The position numbers were made by a program, and so were the translations under genes. From Chondrilla cf. caribensis (taxonomy: Eukaryota; Porifera; Demospongiae; Chondrillida; Chondrillidae): 64,000 bases of DNA. The notes under the pieces are model-generated. The model searched no databases. It was not told the DNA's origin and saw only the letters and a list, made by a program, of their open reading frames with translations. Location: the NCBI GenBank assembly GCA_964020155.1, contig OZ026554.1, forward strand, positions 1,266,747 through 1,330,746. The letters run 5' to 3'. The stretch's first letter is position 1. Each line of letters opens with the position of its first letter. Shown here piece by piece: positions 1 to 13,700 of the stretch.

Positions 1-1046
1 CCTGGTTAGTACACACTTCTGGCAGATGTGTACTAACCAGGAGTATGTACTAACCAGGAATGTGTACTACCAGTTTATTTACTTGACACCAAAACAGTGA
101 AGTGAATGTGGATGACACCAAATCTGTCACTAGTCCTCAAGCCAATAGCCTTGTTGTCAATGTGTGGATGCTTTGTACTACTTTGAAGTATTGTTTCCCC
201 ATTGACAGTCTGGAGTCCATAAATAGTACCCAGTGTTGTAGTGTGTGAGATGTTTATATCATACATTGCGATACATTGCTTGATGCATTATCTGTAAATT
301 GATGTAAATGAATGAAGATTGAATGATTACAAGTTTATACATTTTCCAGTATAATCTCATGTACACTCTCCCAAATCCTCCTGTTATGATGTATACTGAA
401 GTCTTTGAAGTATAATGTGTGTTCACAAGTGTAGTTGACTTGAGATCCTTGTTGCTTCCATGTTTGGGGTCCCCTGGAAGCTCACAACCTTCATGTACGG
501 AAGAAGTAACAAGATCAATCAATATACATGTAATTGTGTTAATGTAATGAATCATGATCTGAGGCTTTATCTGAGTAGTGGAAATGTATAAATGTAGTGA
601 ATACATGCAGCACTGTACATATGTACATGGTTATTTACATGGATCACATGACTGTTGGGTTGTTCACAGTCTACATTTGAAGTAGTCCGGTTGAATTGAA
701 GAATGTCCTGGGACGAATGCATGTACAGTGTACACCTGCTTCCTTCACATGTACATTGTCAAGAGCCATTCCTCCCCATACTGCATTATGTACTGGATAA
801 AGCCAGTGTTCGCAGTCTGTATGTGGTATTATGCATGTATGATGCAAATAGCTGTGCTTATAATATGGTGTCATATACCTTCGCACTTTGGAGCTGTTCC
901 GCTCCATCCCCCGTGAGAGCTACATGTTCTGTATGATGGCCCATTTAGTCTATATCCTCTATCACATGTGTAGTGGATCCTAGCACTTATTTTAGTCCCT
1001 TCAGAGACATTCACTGTTCCGTATTGAATATTTCCAGGATGTCCAC
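1..1046 (-). pseudogene. Truncated, decayed duplicate of the CCP locus (3' part)
   Basis: This block repeats the 3' end of the CCP gene to its right. Bases ~95-415 match ~4138-4437, and ~421-1046 match ~5118-5790, so about 680 bp present in the right-hand copy is missing at ~420. The remains are half of a CCP exon (~426-501), a degenerate CCP-like stretch (~690-880) and one CCP reading frame (~890-1046, minus) that still has its four cysteines and a GT donor. That last frame is cut off at its 5' side: the acceptor is gone because the sequence jumps at ~1046 into DNA found upstream of the CCP gene. No start codon or signal exon is present. It is most likely a dead copy; the window edge hides what lies further left. 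Confidence 0.7.
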
Positions 1047-2458
<1,412 letters not shown>

Positions 2459-2653
2459 TGTGGTGTCCTACGGTGATTCTAAGGAGTCAAAAAACTGTTT
2501 CCACGCGATTATTGGACACATGAACCAAAAGAACAGTTGCCATTTTATTATTATCATCAAAAGCACAAGTTACAACACGTGGTCGCCCAGTGGGCCAATT
2601 AAAACAAACCAAAAACACAATTTATTACTATTATGTTAACAACGTTCACTACA
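2459..2653 (-). repeat. 3' LTR of the Ty3/gypsy element, with adjacent polypurine tract
   Basis: The segment starts with TG and ends with CA on both readings (plus strand tgtggtgtcc ... gttcactaca). It directly abuts a purine run on the minus strand (AAAAGGGGAGGAG, 2654-2666), the usual primer for plus-strand DNA synthesis. The outer edge falls exactly where similarity to the duplicate flank at ~17333 stops. The length of about 195 bp is short but plausible. Confidence 0.6.
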
Positions 2654-3700
2654 CTCCTCCCCTTTTAGTTAATGGCTATTGGTCACACCATAGTGATCTG
2701 GCACATGACTCACACGACCAGATCGACAGAGAGATGGAGGGGACACCTGTTGGTCTGGTGAGGTAGGAACTGATGGACTACCTTCTGTCGTAGCCACTTC
2801 AGACCATGGGAGAGTATCCAACAGGTGCGATGGAACATCTTCAGCCAGACGTATTCGGAGATGATCCACATGTCGTCTGAAACATCGACCATCAGTCAAT
2901 TTCACCAAGTATATGAATTTGGACTTCTCTTCTCTAAAATTTCTCTGGCTAGTTCTGCACATAGACTTTCGTGTCTGGCGTAAACTGTCTGGCCTTGGCA
3001 TGCAAGTTGTGAGAAGCCTTCTGCCTCGCTTATTGTTTACGCACTTGAGCCTCCAAATTCGGTTTGAGTAAGTCAAGTCGAGTTCTCAATTGTCGCCCGA
3101 ACATGAGTTGTGCATTGGCCTGACCCGTGGTGGAGTGGGGTGTCATTCGGTAGTTGAACAAGAAACGTGCTACCTTGGCAGAGAGCGTTCCTTCTTTCAG
3201 TTTCTTTATCCCCGTCTTAAAGGTTTGGACTGCCCTCTCTGCTTGTCCGTTGGAGAAAGCTGATGTCTGGTTCATGGGAATGCAATTCTTGTGCATCTCT
3301 TTCAGCCAACTTCATGGCCTGCACCATCTTGAAAGCTTTATCGAAGGTTAGATCTGCCTCCGCCAGCAATTGTTGCTGACAACGGCCATTGGCAACACCG
3401 CAAACCAACCGATCACGCAGCATCTCTTCCAGGTGATCACCATATTTGCAATGTTCAGACAGCCTGTGTAGCTCTGCAACATAACACGCAATTGATTCCC
3501 CTGGCTTCTGTTACTGTGAATTGAACTTGTAACATTCTACAATCTGAGATGGCTTCGGGTTGTAATGTAACCTTACTTTCTCGACTATGCCCTTGTAAGA
3601 AACAGTCATTGGATTCGCTGGGGCCACTAAGCTACGAATGAGCCCATACGTTTGGGTTCCACAACAAGCTAGAAGGATGGCACGCTGTTATGTCATGTCT
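2459..3700 (-). mobile_element. Dead Ty3/gypsy retrotransposon with gag fused to integrase
   Basis: Read on the minus strand, the order is a gag fragment (~3700-3300), an integrase fragment (~3296-2669) and a 3' LTR. The gag part shows RDRLVCG and a LAEADLTFDKAF-like stretch. The integrase part shows SNGQAERAVQTFK and YRMTPHSTTGQ, then a C-terminal domain with a VDHLRIR motif. Protease, reverse transcriptase and RNase H are absent: gag jumps straight to the integrase near ~3290. The gag frame shifts near ~3512 and no 5' LTR follows ~3700. The family assignment is from established gag and integrase motifs. It is non-functional. Confidence 0.8.
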
Positions 3701-4789
3701 TATACTGTACCTCTGGTTAAACCCTCTACTTGTTCATTTACTCCAGGCAAGACCTATGACCTATTAAACTGTACCCATTGACCCGTTGACCTTCTATATT
3801 AGACAGCTGATTTTGCACATTAATCATGTACTCACCATGTGTCTGTACATGGGTGCATGAAGGATTAATTGGCATCACCTGAGATTGTACACAGCAAGGG
3901 TACAATCTGGTGTATGAGTATGTCATCACATAGACATGCTTTCAACAACCTGGTGTACATGCTTCCATTTCAGTTTGTTTGAATGATGACATTGACCCAA
4001 CACATGATATACATTGATACTGTCTGTGGACCGTGCATGGGGTACACATGTGCTATCATTTGATGTTTACTATTATTAAAAGTATTACTGTCATAGTTGG
4101 TTGGTATGAGCACATGTTCTCAGCCGACACCTGTAACAGTGAAGTGAATGTGGATGACACCAAATCTGTCACTAGTCCTCAAGCCAATAGCCTTGTTGTC
4201 AATGTGTGGATGCTTTGTACTACTTTGAAGTATAATTGTTTCCCAATTGACAGTCTGGAGTACATGAATAGTGTTCAGTGTTGTAGTGTTTGAGATGTTT
4301 ATATTGTACATTGCTTGGTGCATTATCTGTATATTGATGTAAGTGATTATAAGTTTATACATTTCCAGTATAATCCCATGTACTCTCTTCCAATTTCTCC
4401 TGTTATGATGTATACTGAAGTCTTTATAGTATAGTGTATGTATACCTTTCTGATATTGACCAGTCTTACCCAGTGATATACTCAAGAGAAGCAGACATGC
4501 ACCTTTACAACATGTGTGCTGTAAAGTATGAATATGTAAGCAATGTAAATGATTACCAGTAGTAGCTGAATGCTCTATTTAGACTAATAAGTTGTTGCAT
4601 GTGAATATACTGTTTTTACTGATTATAATAAGACATTGTTTTGCAATCTCTTGGACATTGATCTTTGGCAAACACATTGGAGATTAATTCCGTTCTGCAG
4701 CAAAATTGTATCAGCAAAGTTAAGGGATGGTTTGTGCCTCCAGTGGGCAAGAGTATGTATTGTGTACTTTCTTGCATGGGATGACGTAC
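3701..4789. other. Gene-free stretch downstream of the CCP exons
   Basis: No recognisable gene. ~4138-4437 is the right-hand member of the duplicated block also seen at ~95-415. The C-terminal end of the CCP protein (stop codon, membrane segment or anchor) should lie here or further left, but I could not identify a convincing terminal exon. An open stretch on the minus strand continues past the last CCP donor without matching anything known. Confidence 0.5.
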
Positions 4790-7700
4790 TTTTGCAAGTT
4801 GGGGCTCTCTTGTCCCAATGACCAGTTTTTTTGCACTTCCTAGTAGTTGGACCTTTGAGCTTGTATTCTCTGTTACAAGAATAGCGAACTCTATCTCCCG
4901 GTTTAGTTCCTCTGGAGACATCCACCCTTCCATTAGTGATCTCCCCAGGATGTCCACAGTCTATTGCTGTAACAAGGACATATCAGAGAGTGGGTTCATA
5001 GGTACAGGTGGTTCATGTTGCTATGACAACTGACCTTCACAAGTGGGTTCCCTTCCACCCCATGTCCCATCAGGTCCACATGTTCTGGACGACGTTCCAT
5101 TGATCCTGTATCCTCTATCACAAGTGTAGTTGACTTGAGATCCTTGTGTAGTACCTGAAACATGTGCTTTTCCATGTTTTGGGTCACCTGGAAGCTCACA
5201 ACCTTTGTGTATGGAAGAAGAGAGAAAAACGATGTTTGTTTGAAGAAGTAACAAGATCAATCAATATACATGTAATTGTGTTAATGTAATGAATCATGAT
5301 CTGAGACTTTGTCTGAGTAGTGGAAATGTATAAATGTAGTGAATACATACAGCACTGTACATATGTACATGGTTATTTACATGGATCACATGACTGTTTG
5401 GTTGTTCACAGTCTGCATTTGAAGTAGTCCGGTTAAATTGAAGAATGTCCTGGGACGAATGCATGTACAGTGTACACCTGCTTCCTTCACATGTACATTG
5501 TCAGGAGCCATTCCTCCCCATTCTGCATTATGTATTGGATAAAGCCAGTGTTCGCAGTCTGTATGTGGTATTATGCATGTATGATGTGAATAACTGTGCT
5601 TATATGGTGTCATATACCTTCGCACTTTGGAGCTATTCCACTCCATCCCCCATAAGAGCTACATGTTCTGTATGACGGCCTATTGAGTCTATATCCTTTA
5701 TCACATGTGTAGTGGATCCTAGCATGTAGTTTAGTTCCTTCGGAGACATTCGCTGTTCCGTATTGAATATTTCCAGGATGTCCACAGTCTACAATTGCTA
5801 CAGTTGAGAATGAAGGCATCATGTTATCCCCTGTAAGTACACCTGTGGAGAACATTCCAATAACTTACATTCTTCACAAGTCGGTGCTGTTCCCTCCCAT
5901 TCTCCAGTGAAGAGATCACAATTTCTATACGACCTTCCTCTCATTTCATAGCCTACATCACAGGTGTATCTTGCAAAGTGCCACATAGAGAGACGAATCA
6001 CTTCCACTGATCCATGTTCAATGTCCGGTTGAGGACATGTCTTGAGTACTGTGTGATTACGTAACATTTCTAACTATCATGCATTGCATTTGATTATTGT
6101 TTGATATTACCACCATATGTTGTATTTTAAGTAGTGTCTCACCTTCACAAGTAGGGGTTGTTCCACTCCATCTGCCATCAGATCCACATGTTCTAGACCT
6201 CGATCCATTGTGTATGAATCCTTTATCACATGTGTACCGAACAATTGCATGTAGTTTAGACCCTTCAGAGACATCCACTGTTCCATTGGTAACATTTCCA
6301 AGATGTCCACAGTCGACAGATGCTGTACGTAATGTGTAGAATGAATTAACATAATATCCCATGGTTGTATGATGGTTATTGGAATAGTGGTCAACTTACA
6401 TTCTTCACAAGTTGGTACTGTTCCCTCCCATTCTCCAGTGAAGAGATCACAATTTCTATACGACCTTCCTCTCATTTCATAGCCTACATCACAGGTGTAT
6501 CTTGCAAAGTGCCGCGTAGAGAACCGAGTCACTTCCACTGATCCATGTTCAATGTCCGGTTGAGGACATGTCTTGAGTACTGTGTGATTACGTAACATTT
6601 CCAACTATCATGCATTACATTTGATTATTGTTTAACATCACCACCATATGTGGTATTTTAAGTAGTGTCTCACCTTCACAAGTAGGGGTTGTTCCACTCC
6701 ATCTGCCATCAGATCCACATGTTCTAGACCTCGATCCATTGTGTATGAATCCTTTATCACATGTGTACCGAACAATTGCATGTAGTTTAGTCCCTTCAGA
6801 GACATCCACTGTTCCATTGGTAACATTTCCAAGATGTCCACAATCGACAGATGCTGTACGTAATGTGTAGAATAAATTAACATAATATCCCATGGTTGTA
6901 TGGTGGTTATTGGAATAGAGGTCAACTTACATTCTTCACAAGTAGGTGCTGGTCCTTCCCATTCTCCAGTAAAGAGATCACAATATCTCCTACTTTGTCC
7001 TCTCAGTGCATGACCCCTATCACAGCTGTACCTTGCATAGAGTTGACGGAAATATCTAATGCTATCCACCACTCTGACTGATCCATGATCAATGTCTTCA
7101 GGACTAGGACATCTCTTTATTGCTACCAGAAATGAGGACAATGTTAAGTAATATATTGTTTTCCTTTTTGCCGTACTTCTTAAATTTCCAGTACGGAACG
7201 AGATAATATTATGTTCTTACTTCCATGCTATTATTGTATTATTAATTTTATAGAATATCACACCATGTGTATGTGTGTTGCTATACATACATACGTGTGC
7301 AGAAGTCAACAGTTTACAGTGGAATCTTTATTAAAGGACATTCCAAATAGAGGGCACCATGGAAATTACTTCCCTATAAAGGACACTTCCTAAGGCACCA
7401 ATCATAATATACTACTCTCCAGGACCTATAGTGGTGATACATTCTTCACCTCTGAAGAGTGGACAACCTCTCTACAGTGGACAAATTAGCTGGTCCCAAT
7501 GTGTCCTTTATAAAGAGGTCCCATATGTGATTCCATTTTGAAGCAGTACTCACCTTCACAGGTAGGTTCGAGTCCACTCCAGTTACCATTAGTTTGACAT
7601 GTTCTCCATGATGATCCATTGAGAATATATCCCACATCACAGCTGTAGCGGATACTTTTTCCAAGTGTGGACTCAAAAACACGTATTGTTCCATTGGCAA

Positions 7701-10700
7701 TCCCAGGAAGTTCACAGTCCTCCACTAAACACAATACACACATCAAGATTGAGTATGACTATGACACATGCAGTTTGTGACAGACTATGAGTGACATACT
7801 GTACATATGTACAACTAGACTGCTTTATGGTTCATGGAATATCTCACCACAAGTTGGTTCACTTCCACTCCATCCATATTGTCTACATGTTCTGTATGAC
7901 GGCCTATTGAGTCTATATCCTCTATCACATGTGTAGTGGATCCTAGCATGTAGTTTAGTTCCTTCGGAGACATTCGCTGTTCCGTATTGAATATTTCCAG
8001 GATGTCCACAGTCTACAATTGCTACAGTTGAGAATGAAGGCATCATGTTATCCCCTGTAAGTACACCTGTGGAGAACATTCCAATAACTTACATTCTTCA
8101 CAAGTCGGTGCTGTTCCCTCCCATTCTCCAGTGAAGAGATCACAATTTCTATACGACCTTCCTCTCATTTCATAGCCTACATCACAGGTGTATCTTGCAA
8201 AGTGCCACATAGAGAGACGAATCACTTCCACTGATCCATGTTCAATGTCCGGTTGAGGACATGTCTTGAGTACTGTGTGATTACGTAACATTTCTAACTA
8301 TCATGCATTGCATTTGATTATTGTTTGATATTACCACCATATGTTGTATTTTAAGTAGTGTCTCACCTTCACAAGTAGGGGTTGTTCCACTCCATCTGCC
8401 ATCAGATCCACATGTTCTAGACCTCGATCCATTGTGTATGAATCCTTTATCACATGTGTACCGAACAATTGCATGTAGTTTAGACCCTTCAGAGACATCC
8501 ACTGTTCCATTGGTAACATTTCCAAGATGTCCACAGTCGACAGATGCTGTACGTAATGTGTAGAATGAATTAACATAATATCCCATGGTTGTATGATGGT
8601 TATTGGAATAGTGGTCAACTTACATTCTTCACAAGTTGGTACTGTTCCCTCCCATTCTCCAGTGAAGAGATCACAATTTCTATACGACCTTCCTCTCATT
8701 TCATAGCCTACATCACAGGTGTATCTTGCAAAGTGCCGCGTAGAGAACCGAGTCACTTCCACTGATCCATGTTCAATGTCCGGTTGAGGACATGTCTTGA
8801 GTACTGTGTGATTACGTAACATTTCCAACTATCATGCATTACATTTGATTATTGTTTAACATCACCACCATATGTGGTATTTTAAGTAGTGTCTCACCTT
8901 CACAAGTAGGGGTTGTTCCACTCCATCTGCCATCAGATCCACATGTTCTAGACCTCGATCCATTGTGTATGAATCCTTTATCACATGTGTACCGAACAAT
9001 TGCATGTAGTTTAGTCCCTTCAGAGACATCCACTGTTCCATTGGTAACATTTCCAAGATGTCCACAATCGACAGATGCTGTACGTAATGTGTAGAATAAA
9101 TTAACATAATATCCCATGGTTGTATGGTGGTTATTGGAATAGAGGTCAACTTACATTCTTCACAAGTAGGTGCTGGTCCTTCCCATTCTCCAGTAAAGAG
9201 ATCACAATATCTCCTACTTTGTCCTCTCAGTGCATGACCCCTATCACAGCTGTACCTTGCATAGAGTTGACGGAAATATCTAATGCTATCCACCACTCTG
9301 ACTGATCCATGATCAATGTCTTCAGGACTAGGACATCTCTTTATTGCTACCAGAAATGAGGACAATGTTAAGTAATATATTGTTTTCCTTTTTGCCGTAC
9401 TTCTTAAATTTCCAGTACGGAACGAGATAATATTATGTTCTTACTTCCATGCTATTATTGTATTATTAATTTTATAGAATATCACACCATGTGTATGTGT
9501 GTTGCTATACATACATACGTGTGCAGAAGTCAACAGTTTACAGTGGAATCTTTATTAAAGGACATTCCAAATAGAGGGCACCATGGAAATTACTTCCCTA
9601 TAAAGGACACTTCCTAAGGCACCAATCATAATATACTACTCTCCAGGACCTATAGTGGTGATACATTCTTCACCTCTGAAGAGTGGACAACCTCTCTACA
9701 GTGGACAAATTAGCTGGTCCCAATGTGTCCTTTATAAAGAGGTCCCATATGTGATTCCATTTTGAAGCAGTACTCACCTTCACAGGTAGGTTCGAGTCCA
9801 CTCCAGTTACCATTAGTTTGACATGTTCTCCATGATGATCCATTGAGAATATATCCCACATCACAGCTGTAGCGGATACTTTTTCCAAGTGTGGACTCAA
9901 AAACACGTATTGTTCCATTGGCAATCCCAGGAAGTTCACAGTCCTCCACTAAACACAATACACACATCAAGATTGAGTATGACTATGACACATGCAGTTT
10001 GTGACAGACTATGAGTGACATACTGTACATATGTACAACTAGACTGCTTTATGGTTCATGGAATATCTCACCACAAGTTGGTTCACTTCCACTCCATCCA
10101 TATTGTCTACATGTTCTGTATGACGGCCTATTGAGTCTATATCCTCTATCACATGTGTAGTGGATCCTAGCATGTAGTTTAGTTCCTTCGGAGACATTCG
10201 CTGTTCCGTATTGAATATTTCCAGGATGTCCACAGTCTACAATTGCTACAGTTGAGAATGAAGGCATCATGTTATCCCCTGTAAGTACACCTGTGGAGAA
10301 CATTCCAATAACTTACATTCTTCACAAGTCGGTGCTGTTCCCTCCCATTCTCCAGTGAAGAGATCACAATTTCTATACGACCTTCCTCTCATTTCATAGC
10401 CTACATCACAGGTGTATCTTGCAAAGTGCCACATAGAGAGACGAATCACTTCCACTGATCCATGTTCAATGTCCGGTTGAGGACATGTCTTGAGTACTGT
10501 GTGATTACGTAACATTTCTAACTATCATGCATTGCATTTGATTATTGTTTGATATTACCACCATATGTTGTATTTTAAGTAGTGTCTCACCTTCACAAGT
10601 AGGGGTTGTCCCACTCCATCTGCCATCAGATCTACATGTTCTAGACCTTGATCCATTGCGTATGAATCCTTCATCACATGTGTACCGAACAGTTGCATAT

Positions 10701-13700
10701 AGTTTAGTCCCTTGAGAGACATCCACTGTTCCATTGATAATGTTTCCAAGATGTCCACAGTCGACAGATGCTGTACGTAATGTGTAGAATGAATTAACAT
10801 AATATCCCATGTGTAGTAACTTAAGCTTCAGCATTACCACCTCTAGGAGGCACTAGAGTGATTGCATGAACCTGTCTGTACTATGTGTTACATCATTGTT
10901 TGATCTTATCAATGTCTCCATGAGTATCCATTAGTACAGTCTAGTGTATGAGTGATTGTAGTTTATTAAGGACTAGAGCATTCTGTATTAGATCACCTTT
11001 GTCTATTTCTTGTAGCTGTTGTCTTATATCTTTCAGTGTGTGTGGATGATTTAGTGAGTTGTACCTGTAACTACTACAGTGCAGTTGTAGTTGAATAATT
11101 ATTGAATCTGATTGAATTTGAACTCGGAAGTTGATCTACCCGTTAACACGATAAGATACAACACCATGGATGTATGATGTTTATTGGAATAGTGGGTAAC
11201 TTACAATCTTCACAAGTAGGTGCTGGTCCATCCCATTCTCCAGTTAAGAGGTCACAATCTCTCCTACTTTGTCCTCTCAGTGCATGACCCCTATCACAGC
11301 CATACCGTGCATAGGAACCAAACACACTGACTGATCCATGATCAATGTCTTCAGGATTAGGACATCTCTTTATTGCTGGTAGAAATGAGGACAATGTTAA
11401 GTAATATATTATTTTCCTTTTTGTCGTACTTCTTAAATTTCCAGTACGCCACGAGTAATATGTTCTTACTTCCATGCTAGTATTGTATTATTAATTTTAT
11501 AGAATATCACACCATGTGTATGTGTGTTTGCTATACATACATACATACGTGTGCAGAAGTCAACAGTTTACAGTGGACTCTCTATTCAAGGACACTCCCA
11601 ATAAAGGGCACCATGGAAATTACTTCCCTACAAAGGACACTTCCTAAGGCACCGATAATAATATACTACTCTCCAGGACCTATAGTGATGATACATTTTC
11701 CCATATGTGATTCCATTTTGAAGCGGTACTCACCTTCACAGGTAGGTTTGAGTCCACTCCAGGTGCCATTAGTTTGACATGTTCTCCATGATGATCCATT
11801 GAGAATATATCCCACATCACAGCTGTAGCGGATTCTCTTTCCAAGTGTGGACTCAAAAACACGTATTGTTCCATTGGCAATCCCAGGAAGTTCACAGTCC
11901 TCCACTAAACACAATACACACATAAAGATTGAGTATGACTATGACACATGCAGTTTGTGACAGACTATGAGTGACATACTGTACGTATGTACAACTAGAC
12001 TGCTTTATGGTTCGTCGAATATCTCACCACATGTTGGTTCACTTCCACTCCATCCGTATTGTCTACATGTTCTGTATGACGGCCTATTGAGTCTATATCC
12101 TTTATCACATGTGTAGTGGATCCTAGCATGTAGTTTAGTTCCTTCGGAGACATTCACTGTTCCGTATTGAATATTTCCAGGATGTCCACAGTCTACAATT
12201 GCTATAGTTGAGAATGAAGGCATCATGTTATCCCCTGTAAGTACACCTGTGGAGAACATTCCAATAACTTACATTCTTCACAAGTCGGTGCTGTTCCCTC
12301 CCATTCTCCAGTGAAGAGATCACAATTTCTATACGACCTTCCTCTCATTTCATAGCCTACATCACAGGTGTATCTTGCAAAGTGCCACGTAGAGAACCGA
12401 GTCACTTCCACTGATCCATGTTCAATGTCCGGTTGAGGACATGTCTTGAGTACTGTGTGATTACGTGACATTTCTAACTATCATGCATTGCATTTGATTA
12501 TTGTGTATAATTACCACCACATGTTGTATTTTAAGTAGTGTCCCACCTCCACAAGTAGGGGTTGTCTCACTCCATCTGCCATCAGATCCACATGTTCTAG
12601 ACCTTGATCCATTGTGTATGAATCCTTTATCACATGTGTACCGAACAATTGCATGTAGTTTAGTCCCTTGAGAGACATCCACTGTTCCATTGGTAATGTT
12701 TCCAAGATGTCCACAGTCGACAGATGCTGTACGTAATGTGTAGAATGAATTAACATAATATCCCATGGTTGTATGATGTTTATTGGAATAGTGGGTAACT
12801 TACATTCTTCACAAGTAGGTGCTGTTCCCTCCCATTCTCCAGTGAAGAGATCACAATCTCTATACCACCTTCCTCTCATTTCATAGCCTACATCACAGGT
12901 GTATCTTGCAAAGTGCCACGTAGAGAACCGAGTCACTTCCACTGATCCATGTTCAATGTCCGGTTGAGGACATGTCTTGAGTACTGTGTGATTACGTAAC
13001 ATTTCTAACTATCATGCATTGCATTTGATTATTGTGTATAATTACCACCATATGTGGTATTTTAAGTAGTGTCTCACCTTCACAAGTAGGGGTTGTCCCA
13101 CTCCATCTGCCATCAGATCCACATGTTCTAGACCTTGATCCATTGCGTATGAATCCTTCATCACATGTGTACCGAACAATTGCATGAAGTTTAGTCCCTT
13201 GAGAGACATCCACTGTTCCATTGGTAATGTTTCCAAGATGTCCACAGTCGACAGATGCTGTACGTAATGTGTAGAATGAATCAACATAATATCCCATGGT
13301 TGTATGATGTTTATTGGAATAGTGGGTAACTTACATTCTTCACAAGTAGGTGCTGGTCCCCCCCATTCTCCAGTTAAGAGGTCACAATCTCTCCTACTTT
13401 GTCCTCTCAGTGCATGACCCCTATCACAGCCGTACCTTGCATAGGAACCAGCCACAATGACTGATCCATGATCAATGTCTTCAGGATTAGGACATCTCTT
13501 TATTGCTGGTAGAAATGAGGACAATGTTAAGTAATATATTATTTTCCTTTTTGTCGTACTTCTTAAATTTCCAGTACGCCACGAGTAATATGTTCTTACT
13601 TCCATGCTATTATTGTATTATTAATTTTATAGAATATCACACCATGTGTATGTGTGTTTGCTATACATACATACGTGTGCAGAAGTCAACAGTTTACAGT

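Larger units (their letters stand above)
5700..10607. repeat. 2,224-bp tandem duplication, two full copies and a partial third
   Basis: Bases ~5700-8383 recur at ~7924-10607 with an offset of 2,224 bp. I saw no mismatch in any line I compared, including introns and the embedded MITE. Each unit holds seven CCP exons. The left edge of identity is a T/C difference at 5695/7919; the right edge is a T/C difference at 8384/10608. Exact identity over ~2.7 kb means a very recent duplication, gene conversion or an assembly artefact. Confidence 0.85.
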
